A stretch of 64,000 bases of DNA, from assembly GCA_004297775.1 (NCBI GenBank), contig SCUE01000032.1, forward strand, positions 124,001 to 188,000. Reading direction: 5' to 3'. Source of the stretch: Chloroflexota bacterium. Lineage in GTDB: Bacteria > Chloroflexota > UBA6077 > FW602-bin22. Shown piece after piece: positions 1 to 8,401 of the stretch. The position numbers and the translations under genes were made by a program. Below the pieces are notes generated by a model. The model saw nothing but the letters and a program-made list of their open reading frames with translations, was not told the DNA's origin and ran no database searches. How positions within the stretch are numbered: position 1 is the first letter of the stretch; each line of letters opens with the position of its first letter.

Positions 1-1248
1 GCCCTCCGGCGATCGCCATTGGACGAGCTTGCGAAACATCGGATCGTCCGTCGGCACGAACTCGACGATGCCCCGGCGGCCGATCGTGGACAGGAACCGG
101 GCCCACTCGTCGAGCGGCACGTGGCCGGACACGCAGACGTGATGCGTCAGCGCCAGCGCCAGAAAGAAGTCGCGGCGTCCGCGCGCGAAGAAGGCCGTTC
201 GTTCGGTTCCGAACCAACCCTGCGCCGGCGACGGGTTCAGAACGTCCACGACCAGCGGCAGGATGTCGCTGGCCGTCGAACGATGCGCGACGTACATCGC
301 GTCGATGCAAGATTCGTCCGAGTCGATCGCGACGACGTGGGACGCGCTCTCGCCGGCTATCTGGGCGAACCGCCCGGTGTTGCTGCCAAGGTCCCACACG
401 AACTCGGGGTGCGCCCGCGTCACGATCGATCGAACCACCTCGCTCTTCGCCTGGACGTACTCCGTTGAGTGAACGCCGTCGTTCGTGTAGGTCGACCAGT
501 TCGAGGTCCCGCTGGGACGCGACAGACCGACCACCGTGCCACGCAGGCGCTCGAATTGGCGCCGCATCGCCGTCTTTGGAACCGTCATCGTTCGCGAATC
601 GGTCGCATTCCCGACCGCCGATGAATGTCGGTTCAGGAACGCCTGCAGTGTGACGTGCGTCAGTGCGGGCGGCAGCCACCGCCGATGCATCGGCAGGAGT
701 CGGGCGAGCGTCGCCGGTGGAATGCCATCGAGACTCGCGCGCAGAAACGGCTGAAACGGCACCGAGAGGATCGAAGAGAGGAGAAGCGGGTTCAGAAACA
801 GTTGGCAGAACTGGCTGTAGGCCGCCCAGGGCTGGCCCGGCACGTATCGCGCGATCGATCCGAGATCGATGAATAGCGGCCGACATTGCCGAAATTGAAC
901 GTTGTAGGGGCTGGCATCTTTCAGTATGAGGTCGGCGTCGAGCAATTCGATCTGAAGATCGAGGTGAACGAGCGCGGCGTCCCGCAGCATCTCGAACGAC
1001 CACTCGTACGGGTATGAGATGAATGGGATCGTCTCGACGCGCAGCACGGTCGCGTCCGAGGACGCAATCGGCTCGAACCCGATGAGCCGCCCGCGCGCGA
1101 CCAGCCGATCCAGAAGGGCGCGAACGGCCGGATCGGAGAGCACTTCACCGGTGAGACCGGTGGCGACGCGCAGAAATGTATCTTCGGCAATCGCAACGTA
1201 GCATTCGGGATCGCGGAACGACCCCGCCATCCGCTCGGGAAGGTGCAC
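1..1248 (-). CDS. Class I SAM-dependent methyltransferase, NoeA-like, partial (runs off left edge)
   Basis: 416 codons are visible and the C-terminus lies outside the window. Residues about 284-310 carry the class I methyltransferase glycine loop (VWDLGSNTGRFAQIA) followed by the acidic strand end VVAIDSDE, so it should bind S-adenosylmethionine. The N-terminal half has KDASPYNVQF (110-119) and FIDLGSI (126-132), which look like the catalytic and metal loops of a kinase-like fold. I know this two-part layout from NoeA-type nodulation methyltransferases; the acceptor is not firmly known and is probably a surface glycan. The frame opens 12 nt after the TAA of the upstream small membrane gene. 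I take GTG 1248; ATG 1230 is the alternative. Function of the family is recalled; the role in polysaccharide decoration is inferred from the neighbouring genes. Confidence 0.75.
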   Translation of the reverse strand, partial: MHLPERMAGSFRDPECYVAIAEDTFLRVATGLTGEVLSDPAVRALLDRLVARGRLIGFEPIASSDATVLRVETIPFISYPYEWSFEMLRDAALVHLDLQIELLDADLILKDASPYNVQFRQCRPLFIDLGSIARYVPGQPWAAYSQFCQLFLNPLLLSSILSVPFQPFLRASLDGIPPATLARLLPMHRRWLPPALTHVTLQAFLNRHSSAVGNATDSRTMTVPKTAMRRQFERLRGTVVGLSRPSGTSNWSTYTNDGVHSTEYVQAKSEVVRSIVTRAHPEFVWDLGSNTGRFAQIAGESASHVVAIDSDESCIDAMYVAHRSTASDILPLVVDVLNPSPAQGWFGTERTAFFARGRRDFFLALALTHHVCVSGHVPLDEWARFLSTIGRRGIVEFVPTDDPMFRKLVQWRSPEG

Positions 1249-1260
1249 GTCCCGGAATGC

Positions 1261-1422
1261 TTAGGCTGGTGGCTCACGCCGGCGAGAGAATCGCGCGCGA
1301 ATGACGCGCCAGATCACCGACAGGAGCGACCCGCCCAGGATCAGTTGCAGGAGCAAGCCGCCGGCCGTCGGGTCGACATAGAACCGTGGCAGAACAATCA
1401 ACAACGCCCAGACCGCCATCAT
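1261..1422 (-). CDS. Small membrane protein of the YIDPGTG type
   Basis: A 53-residue protein with two hydrophobic stretches (about 2-10 and 19-38) separated by FYVDPTAGGLLLQ, then a basic tail (RVIRARFSRRR). Short proteins with a YIDPGTGS-like motif, a hydrophobic helix and a basic tail are common next to polysaccharide methyltransferases and glycosyltransferases; none has a function I can name. It lies 12 nt upstream of the NoeA-like methyltransferase, in the same frame and probably in the same transcript. The start is uncertain: ATG 1422 is used, but TTG 1434 has a GGAGGG box four bases upstream and is a serious competitor. Confidence 0.6.
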   Translation of the reverse strand: MMAVWALLIVLPRFYVDPTAGGLLLQLILGGSLLSVIWRVIRARFSRRREPPA

Positions 1423-1618
1423 AGTGCGCGCCAAAGAACCCTCCGCCGCCGCCGTGGCCAACCGGGCGCGCTGGCTTCCGCGGGAACGATACACGTGATG
1501 CTAACGCTGGCGAGTGTACCAGGACACACTGTAGCGTGCTCTGCCATAGCGCACCCCGCTGGAGCACCGAAATCGGCGGCTGTGTAACGCGGCGGGCACT
1601 CTGTCAGTATTGAGACAC

Positions 1619-2827
1619 ATGGAAGAGGCCCGGCGAGAGATTCCGTTCTTCCGGCCGTCGATCGGTCCGGCCGAGATCGCCGAAGTGGTCGATTCCCTGT
1701 CCTCCGGTTGGCTGACGACTGGCCCAAAGACGAAGCAATTCGAAGCCGAGTTTTCGCGGTACGTCGGCGCCGGTCACGCGATCGCGCTCAGTTCCGGTAC
1801 CGCCGGCATCGCCATCGCGCTGGATGCGCTCGGAGTCGGACCGGGCGACGAGGTGATTCTGCCGTCGCTGACCTTCGTCGCCTGCGCCAACGAGGTCGTC
1901 CATCGTGGCGCGCGGCCGGTGCTCGTCGAGGTGAACGACGACTTCAACATCGATCCGAACGCGGTCGAAACCGCGATCACACGGCGCACGCGCGCGCTGA
2001 TGATCGTGCACTACGGCGGTCAGGCGGCAAACCTGGCCGCGCTGTACGCGATCGCGGCCCGGCACGATCTCGCCGTCCTCGAAGACGCCGCCCACGCCGC
2101 CGGGACGACCTATCGCGGAGCGAAGATCGGCGCCGACGCGCTCCCAAACGCGGCCGGATTGCCGAACGGAGGCGCCCTGCGACGGGCGACCGTGTTCTCG
2201 TTCTACGCGACCAAGAACCTGACGACCGGCGAAGGCGGCATGCTGACGACGAACGACGATGCCCTGGCCGAAAGGATGCGGCTGCTGAGCCTGCACGGGA
2301 TGAGCCGCGACGCCTGGAAGCGCTACACGTCCGAGGGCTCGTGGTTCTACGACGTCGTCGCGATCGGCTACAAGGCGAACCTGCCCGATCCGCTGGCCGC
2401 GCTCGGACTCCACCAATTGCGGCGGCTGGACGACTTCACGAACACCCGCCGCGCCTACGCGAAGATCCTCGACGACCGTCTGGCCTCGGTCGCCCAGGTG
2501 GAAGCACCGATCGTGCACGGCGAGGCCGGGCATGTCTACCACCTGTACGTCATCCGGCTGGTCCTCGAACGCCTGACGATCGATCGGGCGCGGTTCATCG
2601 ACGAACTGCGCAATCACGGCATCAGCGCCAGCGTGCACTTCATTCCCGTGCACTTCCATTCGATCTATCGCGAGCGATTCGGCTACGCGCCGGAGGATCT
2701 GCCGCGGACGGCCGCGCTCTACCGTCGGATCATCTCGCTGCCGCTCTACCCGTCGATGTCGATCGACGATGTCCGGTACGTCAGCGATGCGGTCGCCGAG
2801 ATCGCGTCACGACACGCCACTCCCTGA
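1619..2827 (+). CDS. DegT/DnrJ/EryC1/StrS-family sugar aminotransferase
   Basis: A 402-residue PLP enzyme of normal family length. It has SSGTAG (58-63, phosphate-binding), EDAAHA (155-160, the Asp that contacts the pyridine nitrogen) and SFYATKNLTTGEGG with the Schiff-base lysine at 199. The C-terminal domain has VHFIPVHFH and LPRTAALYRRIISLPLYPSM, typical of ArnB/PglE-like aminotransferases that convert 4-keto nucleotide sugars to amino sugars. The sugar cannot be read from the sequence. ATG 1619 is used; a TTG at 1610 would add three residues. It stands alone on this strand, facing the glycosyltransferase operon, and probably supplies an amino sugar for the same surface polysaccharide. Confidence 0.9.
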   Translation: MEEARREIPFFRPSIGPAEIAEVVDSLSSGWLTTGPKTKQFEAEFSRYVGAGHAIALSSGTAGIAIALDALGVGPGDEVILPSLTFVACANEVVHRGARPVLVEVNDDFNIDPNAVETAITRRTRALMIVHYGGQAANLAALYAIAARHDLAVLEDAAHAAGTTYRGAKIGADALPNAAGLPNGGALRRATVFSFYATKNLTTGEGGMLTTNDDALAERMRLLSLHGMSRDAWKRYTSEGSWFYDVVAIGYKANLPDPLAALGLHQLRRLDDFTNTRRAYAKILDDRLASVAQVEAPIVHGEAGHVYHLYVIRLVLERLTIDRARFIDELRNHGISASVHFIPVHFHSIYRERFGYAPEDLPRTAALYRRIISLPLYPSMSIDDVRYVSDAVAEIASRHATP

Positions 2828-2867
2828 CTCACGCGCGGACACAACCAGCCAACGCCGCGGTCCCGCG

Positions 2868-4028
2868 TCAGGCTCTCTCAACCAGGATCTCGAGATACAG
2901 CGCGTGCAACGCTGCGGCCGGTCGTTCGAGACCGAATCGTTCCACGGCGTACTCGCGCGCAATCGGCGCGAGATCGCGAGACCGCGGCAGCAGGTCCGCC
3001 AGAGCCGCCGCGAGCGCTGGTGGATCGCCGGGCGGGACCATCCGCGCGGCCGCGCAATCGCGAAGGATTTCGACTGGCCCGCCGTGATTCGTCGCGACGA
3101 CTGGGATACCGCACGCGAGCGCTTCGAGAAGGACGAGGCCCAATCCTTCCGGAACGAGTGTCGGTAGTACAAGCGCGTCGATCGCCCAGTAGACCTGGGC
3201 CAGATCGGCGCCACCGGCGACCTCTCCAGCGAAGACGACGTGGTCGCCAAAGCTTAAGCGATCGACCCTGGCGCGCAGTTCGGCAACGTGATCGGCGTAC
3301 CCGAGTTCCGGGCCCACGATCAGCAGTCGTGTACTGTGATCGTTCTCCCGCAGGATATTCAACGCGTCGATCAGGACATCGATACCCTTGATCGGTGATA
3401 GGCGACCGACGAATCCAATGACCCGATCGGCATCGCGCAGTCCGAACCGCGCCCGGGCACTCGTGCCCGGAGAGGGCCAGCAATAGGTCGCAGTGTCCAC
3501 CCCATGGTGAATGACGACCGTGCGAGCCCGGAGATCCGGCGGTAGCGTATCGCGCACCGCGCCCGAGATCGCGACGATGCGATCCGCGCACAGGCGCAAC
3601 GACGCGAACAGAAGCATCGCGAACACCCGCGAACGAGTGATCAGCTCGATCTCCCGAAGATGCCAGACGACGGGGACGCCGGCCAGACGCCCTGCCCAGG
3701 CCGCGGCCGGGATAGTCGCGCTGTTCACATGGATGATGTCCGGCCGTAGGCGCCGGAGGAGCGACAGTAGCGTCACAACCGCGGTAGCAACACGCGCGAC
3801 TAGGCTCACGACGTCTGCGATGCCGCGCACTCGTTTGACTGGCGCCGAATCCAGATAGTGAACCGTGCATCTCGCGTCGACGAATGCCCGACTCAGCGGA
3901 CCCAGCGCGGGCAGCGCAACGATCGGCTGCACACCCAACTCGCTCAAACCTTGACAGACGCCGAGAAGATCGGTGTCCGCCCCGCCTCGTTCGGACGTTC
4001 CGTTGACGAAGAGGACGCTCACTGGCAC
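2868..4028 (-). CDS. Glycosyltransferase family 4
   Basis: A 386-residue GT-B enzyme. The N-terminal domain has the GGAD loop and HVNSATIPAAAWAG; the C-terminal donor domain has IGFVGRLSPIKGIDVLIDAL, LLIVGPELG and the retaining-enzyme E-x7-E signature EGLGLVLLEALACGIPV. It should transfer a sugar from an activated donor in the cytoplasm to a lipid-linked glycan. It begins two bases after the stop of the O-antigen ligase-like gene and is the last gene of a three-gene operon on the minus strand (GT2, ligase/polymerase, GT4). Sugar specificity is unknown. Confidence 0.88.
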   Translation of the reverse strand: MPVSVLFVNGTSERGGADTDLLGVCQGLSELGVQPIVALPALGPLSRAFVDARCTVHYLDSAPVKRVRGIADVVSLVARVATAVVTLLSLLRRLRPDIIHVNSATIPAAAWAGRLAGVPVVWHLREIELITRSRVFAMLLFASLRLCADRIVAISGAVRDTLPPDLRARTVVIHHGVDTATYCWPSPGTSARARFGLRDADRVIGFVGRLSPIKGIDVLIDALNILRENDHSTRLLIVGPELGYADHVAELRARVDRLSFGDHVVFAGEVAGGADLAQVYWAIDALVLPTLVPEGLGLVLLEALACGIPVVATNHGGPVEILRDCAAARMVPPGDPPALAAALADLLPRSRDLAPIAREYAVERFGLERPAAALHALYLEILVERA

Positions 4029-4029
4029 G

Positions 4030-5619
4030 CTACCCGCGCGTATCAGGGGTCTCCTGCCAATTCTCGGTGCGCCATCGGTCGATCAGCAGAATGAATCCGA
4101 CCACGATCCATGCTTCGTGTTTGTAGAACCTCAACGTGAACACACTCGAGCCAAGAATCGTGACAAGCGATGTCAACAATCCAGCCGTCCAATACCTAGC
4201 GATCATGCTCGGATGCGACAAGACATTTACGATTGCGATACGGAATATCGTCGCCAGAAGAATGACGATTGCAGCCGCACCCACAAGGCCTGTCTCCGCA
4301 AGTGTCTGAAAGTACAGGCTCGGTATCGCGATCGGCAGCCATTCAACTCCCCAAATACCTCTCCACCAGGTGGGTAAGATACTGGTCGTGGCAAAAAAGA
4401 CCCAATTCCCGATACCTACTCCGGTGATGGGAAACTGAAGGAACATATTAAACGCCGCGACCATCGTCGCGGATTGCACGCCAGTACTGATATTAGAATC
4501 ATCAAATAGGGCGAATACTTGCAACAACAGCACGTCTACGGCATCATTCGATGAGTACTCCCCGAACCACATGAATAGAGCGGCCGCAAAGGTGATGAGC
4601 ATCGCTATTGTTAGCGTAATGATAACTGTGTACTTGACGACCGCTCGTCCACGATTCTTGGGTTCTGTAATAGCAATCGCGATAATCAGAACAGAAATGA
4701 TCACCGGCAATAATACCAGCGATGATTTCGCCATCGTCAATAGAAATACCGACGCGACTAATATGGTTGCGGATATATGCATCGGTCTCGGCAATACGAA
4801 CGACCAAGTCGCAGATGTGGCCAGTAGAAACGGGAGAATAGTCCCCAGGTACACGGTGAGATGGCGCGGTTCAGACATCCACGATCGGATGCGCGAAATG
4901 ATGAACACCCCGCCAACATCGTAACCTGTGTTCGCAAGCTCTTCGTGAATCGGAAGAAGCGGTGCATAGTACGCGATGGTTGTGTAGACCCCAAGCAAGC
5001 TGACCGCGATGGCTCCGACGATCCAGAACCGCGCCGCCGAACGGAGGCCCGGCAGCGTCCGGATCATCGTCAACATGAAAATGGGCGTCAGAATCGGCAG
5101 CCCCAGCGCCACGATCTCGGTGTAGCTCTTGAGAAACGGCGAATACCGCGCCGCCGCAAATGTCGTGTCGTCGATAAAGACGTTGATCGTCGTTCCTGGT
5201 TCGGCGAGGACAGACACGGCCGATGACAGGACCCACACCGTCAGGAGTAAGTACAGTGCGCGGGTCACCGATCGAGGGGGACCAACGATCGGCTCACGCA
5301 GGATGAAGGTACGAACGAGGAGCACGATGACGAGACCGATCGTGATGAGCCGCGGCGCATCGAAGCGTCCAAATGGTGTTTGAATGGCAACAAACCGCTC
5401 GACGCTTGCGCCCAATAGGAGCATGCGTAGAAGCAGTGACGGTGACGCGAGTCCCGCGCAGAGTCCGACGATTCCGAGCGCAATGCCCGACAGCGTGACG
5501 ACATCGAGTCGGGGCAGAAGAAATCCCACCCCAACCATCGTGACAAGAAGTCCCAGGACTCCGATTGCGATCAGAGCGTCCTTGCGCTCGGGCGATGCCC
5601 GCGCGGTTACCCGAGCCAT
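4030..5619 (-). CDS. O-antigen ligase / polysaccharide polymerase-like membrane protein
   Basis: A 529-residue polytopic protein with about 11-12 hydrophobic segments. It has a long periplasmic-type loop around 360-450 containing FPITGVGIGNW, the signature of the Wzy_C/O-antigen ligase superfamily (members often show a G-x-G-x-G/N motif here). Such proteins join or polymerise lipid-linked glycans on the outer face of the membrane. It overlaps the upstream GT2 gene by 13 nt and is followed within two bases by GT4, so the three are co-transcribed and probably serve one polymer. The 4.1-5.0 kb part is visibly richer in A and T than the neighbouring genes, as is common for fast-diverging polymerase genes or transferred ones. 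Confidence 0.82.
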   Translation of the reverse strand: MARVTARASPERKDALIAIGVLGLLVTMVGVGFLLPRLDVVTLSGIALGIVGLCAGLASPSLLLRMLLLGASVERFVAIQTPFGRFDAPRLITIGLVIVLLVRTFILREPIVGPPRSVTRALYLLLTVWVLSSAVSVLAEPGTTINVFIDDTTFAAARYSPFLKSYTEIVALGLPILTPIFMLTMIRTLPGLRSAARFWIVGAIAVSLLGVYTTIAYYAPLLPIHEELANTGYDVGGVFIISRIRSWMSEPRHLTVYLGTILPFLLATSATWSFVLPRPMHISATILVASVFLLTMAKSSLVLLPVIISVLIIAIAITEPKNRGRAVVKYTVIITLTIAMLITFAAALFMWFGEYSSNDAVDVLLLQVFALFDDSNISTGVQSATMVAAFNMFLQFPITGVGIGNWVFFATTSILPTWWRGIWGVEWLPIAIPSLYFQTLAETGLVGAAAIVILLATIFRIAIVNVLSHPSMIARYWTAGLLTSLVTILGSSVFTLRFYKHEAWIVVGFILLIDRWRTENWQETPDTRG

Positions 5620-6542
5620 TCTTGTACGCGACTGGGCAGAAGACGAGTCAACCGAGTCGCCCGTACCGACCGGCGCGCTGACAGCAATATCAGAAACACC
5701 CAGGCGCGCGCATTGCCCGGGTGTTGCCGCAAGGAACGGAAGAATTCACGGTTCGCGGACTCTGGATGGCCATTCATGAGCCAGACCTTGCCTCGCCAGT
5801 AGTGCATCCAGCCGCGAATGCGACGCCGAAACGCCGCCGGCAGATCCGGATCGGCCGCGAGGTTGCCTTCGATGACCTGCTCGATTCCGCGCACCCACGG
5901 GATCGGAACGGTTTGCCGGGCGTCCGGCAAGCGAAATGTAATCGCGGTTAGCTTCTCGGGAATGTGGTGGATTCGGAAACGCCGGGTCAAACGGATCCAC
6001 ATGTCCCAGTCCTCGCACCCGGCGAGAGACTCGTTGAATAGTCCCACCTCGTCGAAACACGAGCGTCGGACGGCGATACCAGAGGTCAGCATGTAGTCGT
6101 ACCGGAGCATCTCACGATACCCGTCGCCGTGCATATCCGGACAGGTCTGCTCGCCCACGACATTCCCGGCCCCGTCGACGAGGTCGGCGTCCGAATAAAA
6201 CATCGCCGCGTCTGGATCTGCTTGGATCGCGCGATCGAGGCGCTCGAGCCGCGTCGGTCGGAACGAATCGTCCGAATCGAGAAACACCACATAGTCCGTC
6301 GTGAGGGCGCGGATTCCTCGGTTCCGGGCCGACGCGGAGCCACCGTTCGGCTGGCGCACGTACTCGATCGCACCCGCGAATCGCGCCAGGGCCGCCGTAG
6401 TGTCATCGGTCGATCCATCATCGACGACGACGACCTGTTGCGCCGGACGTGTCTGGTCGAGGACACTCTCGATCGCGCGCTGAACGCGCGCGGCACGGTT
6501 GTACGTCGGAATGACGACACCGTATGAGACCGAGGGGTTCAC
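5607..6542 (-). CDS. Glycosyltransferase family 2
   Basis: A 311-residue GT-A enzyme. VVIPTYNRAARVQRAIESVL opens the fold, VVVDDGSTDDT gives the nucleotide-binding acidic residues, and FLDSDD is the DxD metal site. ED near 170 (CEDWDMWIRL) matches the catalytic base region of inverting GT2 enzymes. The C-terminal ~80 residues are basic and amphipathic and may bind membrane. It is the first gene of the GT2-polymerase-GT4 operon and overlaps the next by 13 nt. The start ATG 6542 follows an AT-rich stretch of about 130 nt before the divergent gene set. Donor and acceptor are unknown. Confidence 0.9.
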   Translation of the reverse strand: MNPSVSYGVVIPTYNRAARVQRAIESVLDQTRPAQQVVVVDDGSTDDTTAALARFAGAIEYVRQPNGGSASARNRGIRALTTDYVVFLDSDDSFRPTRLERLDRAIQADPDAAMFYSDADLVDGAGNVVGEQTCPDMHGDGYREMLRYDYMLTSGIAVRRSCFDEVGLFNESLAGCEDWDMWIRLTRRFRIHHIPEKLTAITFRLPDARQTVPIPWVRGIEQVIEGNLAADPDLPAAFRRRIRGWMHYWRGKVWLMNGHPESANREFFRSLRQHPGNARAWVFLILLSARRSVRATRLTRLLPSRVQEWLG

Positions 6543-6675
6543 ACGTCGAGTATAGTGACGCGCGTTCGCGCGTCAGATCGTGGCGCGTCACAACTGGCAA
6601 ACCAGAGTTCTTTCAAGCCAACTGTAAGTACGTCGCGCATCAAGTACAGCGGATAACGATCGCAATGTATTCGCG

Positions 6676-6771
6676 ATGACCGATACAAACAAGCCGGATA
6701 TCCACGTCGTAGCGATTAGCCACAACCACAAGTCGTTCGTCGAACAGAGCGTTCAAGCGGTCCTCCGCCCT
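6676..6771 (+). pseudogene. N-terminal remnant of a GT2 glycosyltransferase
   Basis: Only about 30 residues resemble a real protein (PDIHVVAISHNHKSFVEQSV). This is the same kind of opening as the intact GT2 gene at 7592 (IDIQIVTISHFHRPFIERNV): both have a short lead, I-x-x-V-x-ISH-x-H-x-x-F-[IV]-E, then V. After that the frame continues into sequence unlike any glycosyltransferase and ends at 6921. I read it as the stub of a gene whose remainder was lost, with an MNT/HEPN module now occupying the space directly downstream. It could also be a duplicated 5' end of the neighbouring gene. Confidence 0.6.
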
Positions 6772-6880
6772 GTTGCGACATCTCCCCGTGCGCCGTGCGT
6801 TCAGCGTCACGGGAGGGGTCATCTGTTTGAAGCGGCGCGCGCAGCTATCGGATGCCCGAACGTGGGTACAATCTCACGTC

Positions 6881-7201
6881 ATGAGTCGCGCGAGCACCCC
6901 ACGATCGGTCACCGTCCTTGAGACAGTCCGCCAGCGACGGGCAGACATCGCCCGGATTGCGTCCAAACACGGCGCACGCGACGTTTACGTGTTTGGCTCG
7001 GTTGCGCGGGGCGACGCGCGCTCTGACAGCGATATCGACTTTCTCGTGACGATGGACGGAGGCCGGTCGCTGCTCGATTTGGGCGGACTCTGGATGGACC
7101 TCGAAGCCCTTCTGGAACGCAAAGTCGACGTCGTAACGCGCGGCGGCCTCGCGCCGCGACTGAGGGACCGCATCGAGGCCGACGCGGTCCCATTGTTGTG
7201 A
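6881..7201 (+). CDS. MNT-domain nucleotidyltransferase antitoxin (MntA-like)
   Basis: A 106-residue minimal nucleotidyltransferase. It has YVFGSVARGDARSDSDIDFLV, the GS-x10-D-x-D core of the MNT fold, and a third acidic residue in KVDVVT. MntA-type proteins of this size neutralise HEPN RNases, in studied cases by AMPylating a tyrosine near the active site. The stop codon overlaps the GTG of the HEPN gene (GTGA), the standard arrangement of MNT-HEPN pairs. I start at ATG 6881 because residues before it do not look like the family; an open frame extends to 6773. Antitoxin role is established for the family and inferred here. Confidence 0.88.
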   Translation: MSRASTPRSVTVLETVRQRRADIARIASKHGARDVYVFGSVARGDARSDSDIDFLVTMDGGRSLLDLGGLWMDLEALLERKVDVVTRGGLAPRLRDRIEADAVPLL

Positions 7202-7554
7202 AGGATCACCTGATCTATTTTCGGCAAATCCTGGAAGCCATCAATCGCATCGTCGAATACACGGCTGAGGGCGAGTCAGCCTTCCTGGCCGATCGTCGGA
7301 CGCAAGACGCGGTGTCGCGGAACATCCAGATCATTGGGCAGGCGGCCTCCCGAGTTCCGACCGACGAGCGCTCGCGTCATCCGGACATTCCGTGGCTCGC
7401 AATCATTGGGATGCGAAATGCGATCGTGCACGAGTACGACTCAGTACAGCTCGACCTTGTTTGGGGCGTGATCGAGCGTAACCTTCCTGAGCTACTCGCT
7501 GGAATCCGGCAGGCGCTCCAGCAGGACGGGGGCGATTCGCACGGCCAGGCGTGA
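7198..7554 (+). CDS. HEPN-domain RNase toxin (HepT-like, DUF86)
   Basis: 118 residues, the usual size for HepT. The helical HEPN core ends in MRNAIVHEYDSVQLDLVW, which contains the R-x4-H-x-Y active motif (R, H and Y all present), so the RNase should be intact. The GTG start overlaps the stop of the MNT antitoxin gene. In characterised pairs the toxin cleaves RNA and the Tyr of this motif is AMPylated by the partner. The pair sits between a broken GT2 stub and an intact GT2 gene within polysaccharide genes, which points to insertion as a module. Confidence 0.88.
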   Translation: MKDHLIYFRQILEAINRIVEYTAEGESAFLADRRTQDAVSRNIQIIGQAASRVPTDERSRHPDIPWLAIIGMRNAIVHEYDSVQLDLVWGVIERNLPELLAGIRQALQQDGGDSHGQA

Positions 7555-7591
7555 GGACACTCCTTCAGGCAGAGTTCGTTCGCTTAAGACC

Positions 7592-8401
7592 GTGAAATCA
7601 GTGGTAGCCTCGATCGACATTCAAATCGTCACGATCAGCCATTTTCACCGACCGTTCATCGAGCGGAATGTACCGTTGTTCCTTGACGGCATCCGAAAAG
7701 TGTCGGGCAATGTGCTGGTGATCGACAATGCCAATGATGGCACGGCAGCCTGGGCGGACGGCCGAGATCCACGCCTTTCAGTCATCTGCAACGAGGCTCC
7801 GCGCGGATTCGCCGCGAACACGAATCAGGCCATCGCTCGGCGTCAATCGCGCTACGTCGCCCTCGTCAATCCCGATGTCGTTCCCGAGCCTGGCCTCTTT
7901 CGCGGCCTGGTCGAGTTCATGGACCAGAACCCCGGGGTCGCCGTGGCGGGGCCGCTGCTTCGCAATCCTGACGGCTCAATCCAGGTCTCCGCGCGCGCAT
8001 TTTCGACGCCACTCGTCGTCTTGATTCGCGGGCTGCGGCTCGATCGTTTTCTCGGCTGGACGCCGGCTGTCAGAGACTACCTGCGGCCGCCGCTCTCCCG
8101 CGATCGCGCGTGCGACGTCGATTGGGTCACCGGCGCGGTCATGATCGTGCGGCGTGCCGCGATCGACGCGGTCGGCCCGATGGACGAGCGGTATTTCCTC
8201 TACTCCGAGGATCAGGATTGGTGCTGCCGGTTCTGGCGCGCCGGTTGGCGGGTCGCCTATGTTCCGACCGTGTCGGCCACGCACGTCCATCTGCGCGATG
8301 GCATTCGCAAGCCGAGCAGCGCGGCGGCACGGCACCAATTCGTGAGCGCGATCCGCATGTTCCACAAGTTCGGCTGGCGGCTCTCCCGCGCGGCGCCATG
8401 A
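7592..8401 (+). CDS. Glycosyltransferase family 2, rhamnosyltransferase-like
   Basis: 269 residues. Early residues give IVTISHFHRPFIE, then VLVIDNAND (first acidic site), CNEAPRGFAANTNQAI (family GFA.N.N motif), LVNPDVVPEPG (the DxD-equivalent NPD) and YFLYSEDQDWCCRFWRAGW (ED-Y/W catalytic region). NPD plus EDxDxxxR is typical of WbbL-like rhamnosyltransferases. GTG 7592 is used; no convincing ribosome site is visible and the true start could be slightly downstream. Its stop overlaps the ATG of the nucleotidyltransferase (ATGA), so these two are coupled. Confidence 0.85.
   Translation: MKSVVASIDIQIVTISHFHRPFIERNVPLFLDGIRKVSGNVLVIDNANDGTAAWADGRDPRLSVICNEAPRGFAANTNQAIARRQSRYVALVNPDVVPEPGLFRGLVEFMDQNPGVAVAGPLLRNPDGSIQVSARAFSTPLVVLIRGLRLDRFLGWTPAVRDYLRPPLSRDRACDVDWVTGAVMIVRRAAIDAVGPMDERYFLYSEDQDWCCRFWRAGWRVAYVPTVSATHVHLRDGIRKPSSAAARHQFVSAIRMFHKFGWRLSRAAP

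Noticed and set aside
1604-2659. Long minus-strand open frame opposite the aminotransferase
   Set aside because: Shadow of the plus-strand gene in GC-rich DNA; no domain, and the plus frame has all PLP motifs.
6622-6649. CTGTA ... TACAG upstream of the GT2 stub as another regulon site
   Set aside because: The spacer is 18 nt, far from the eight seen in the other sites.
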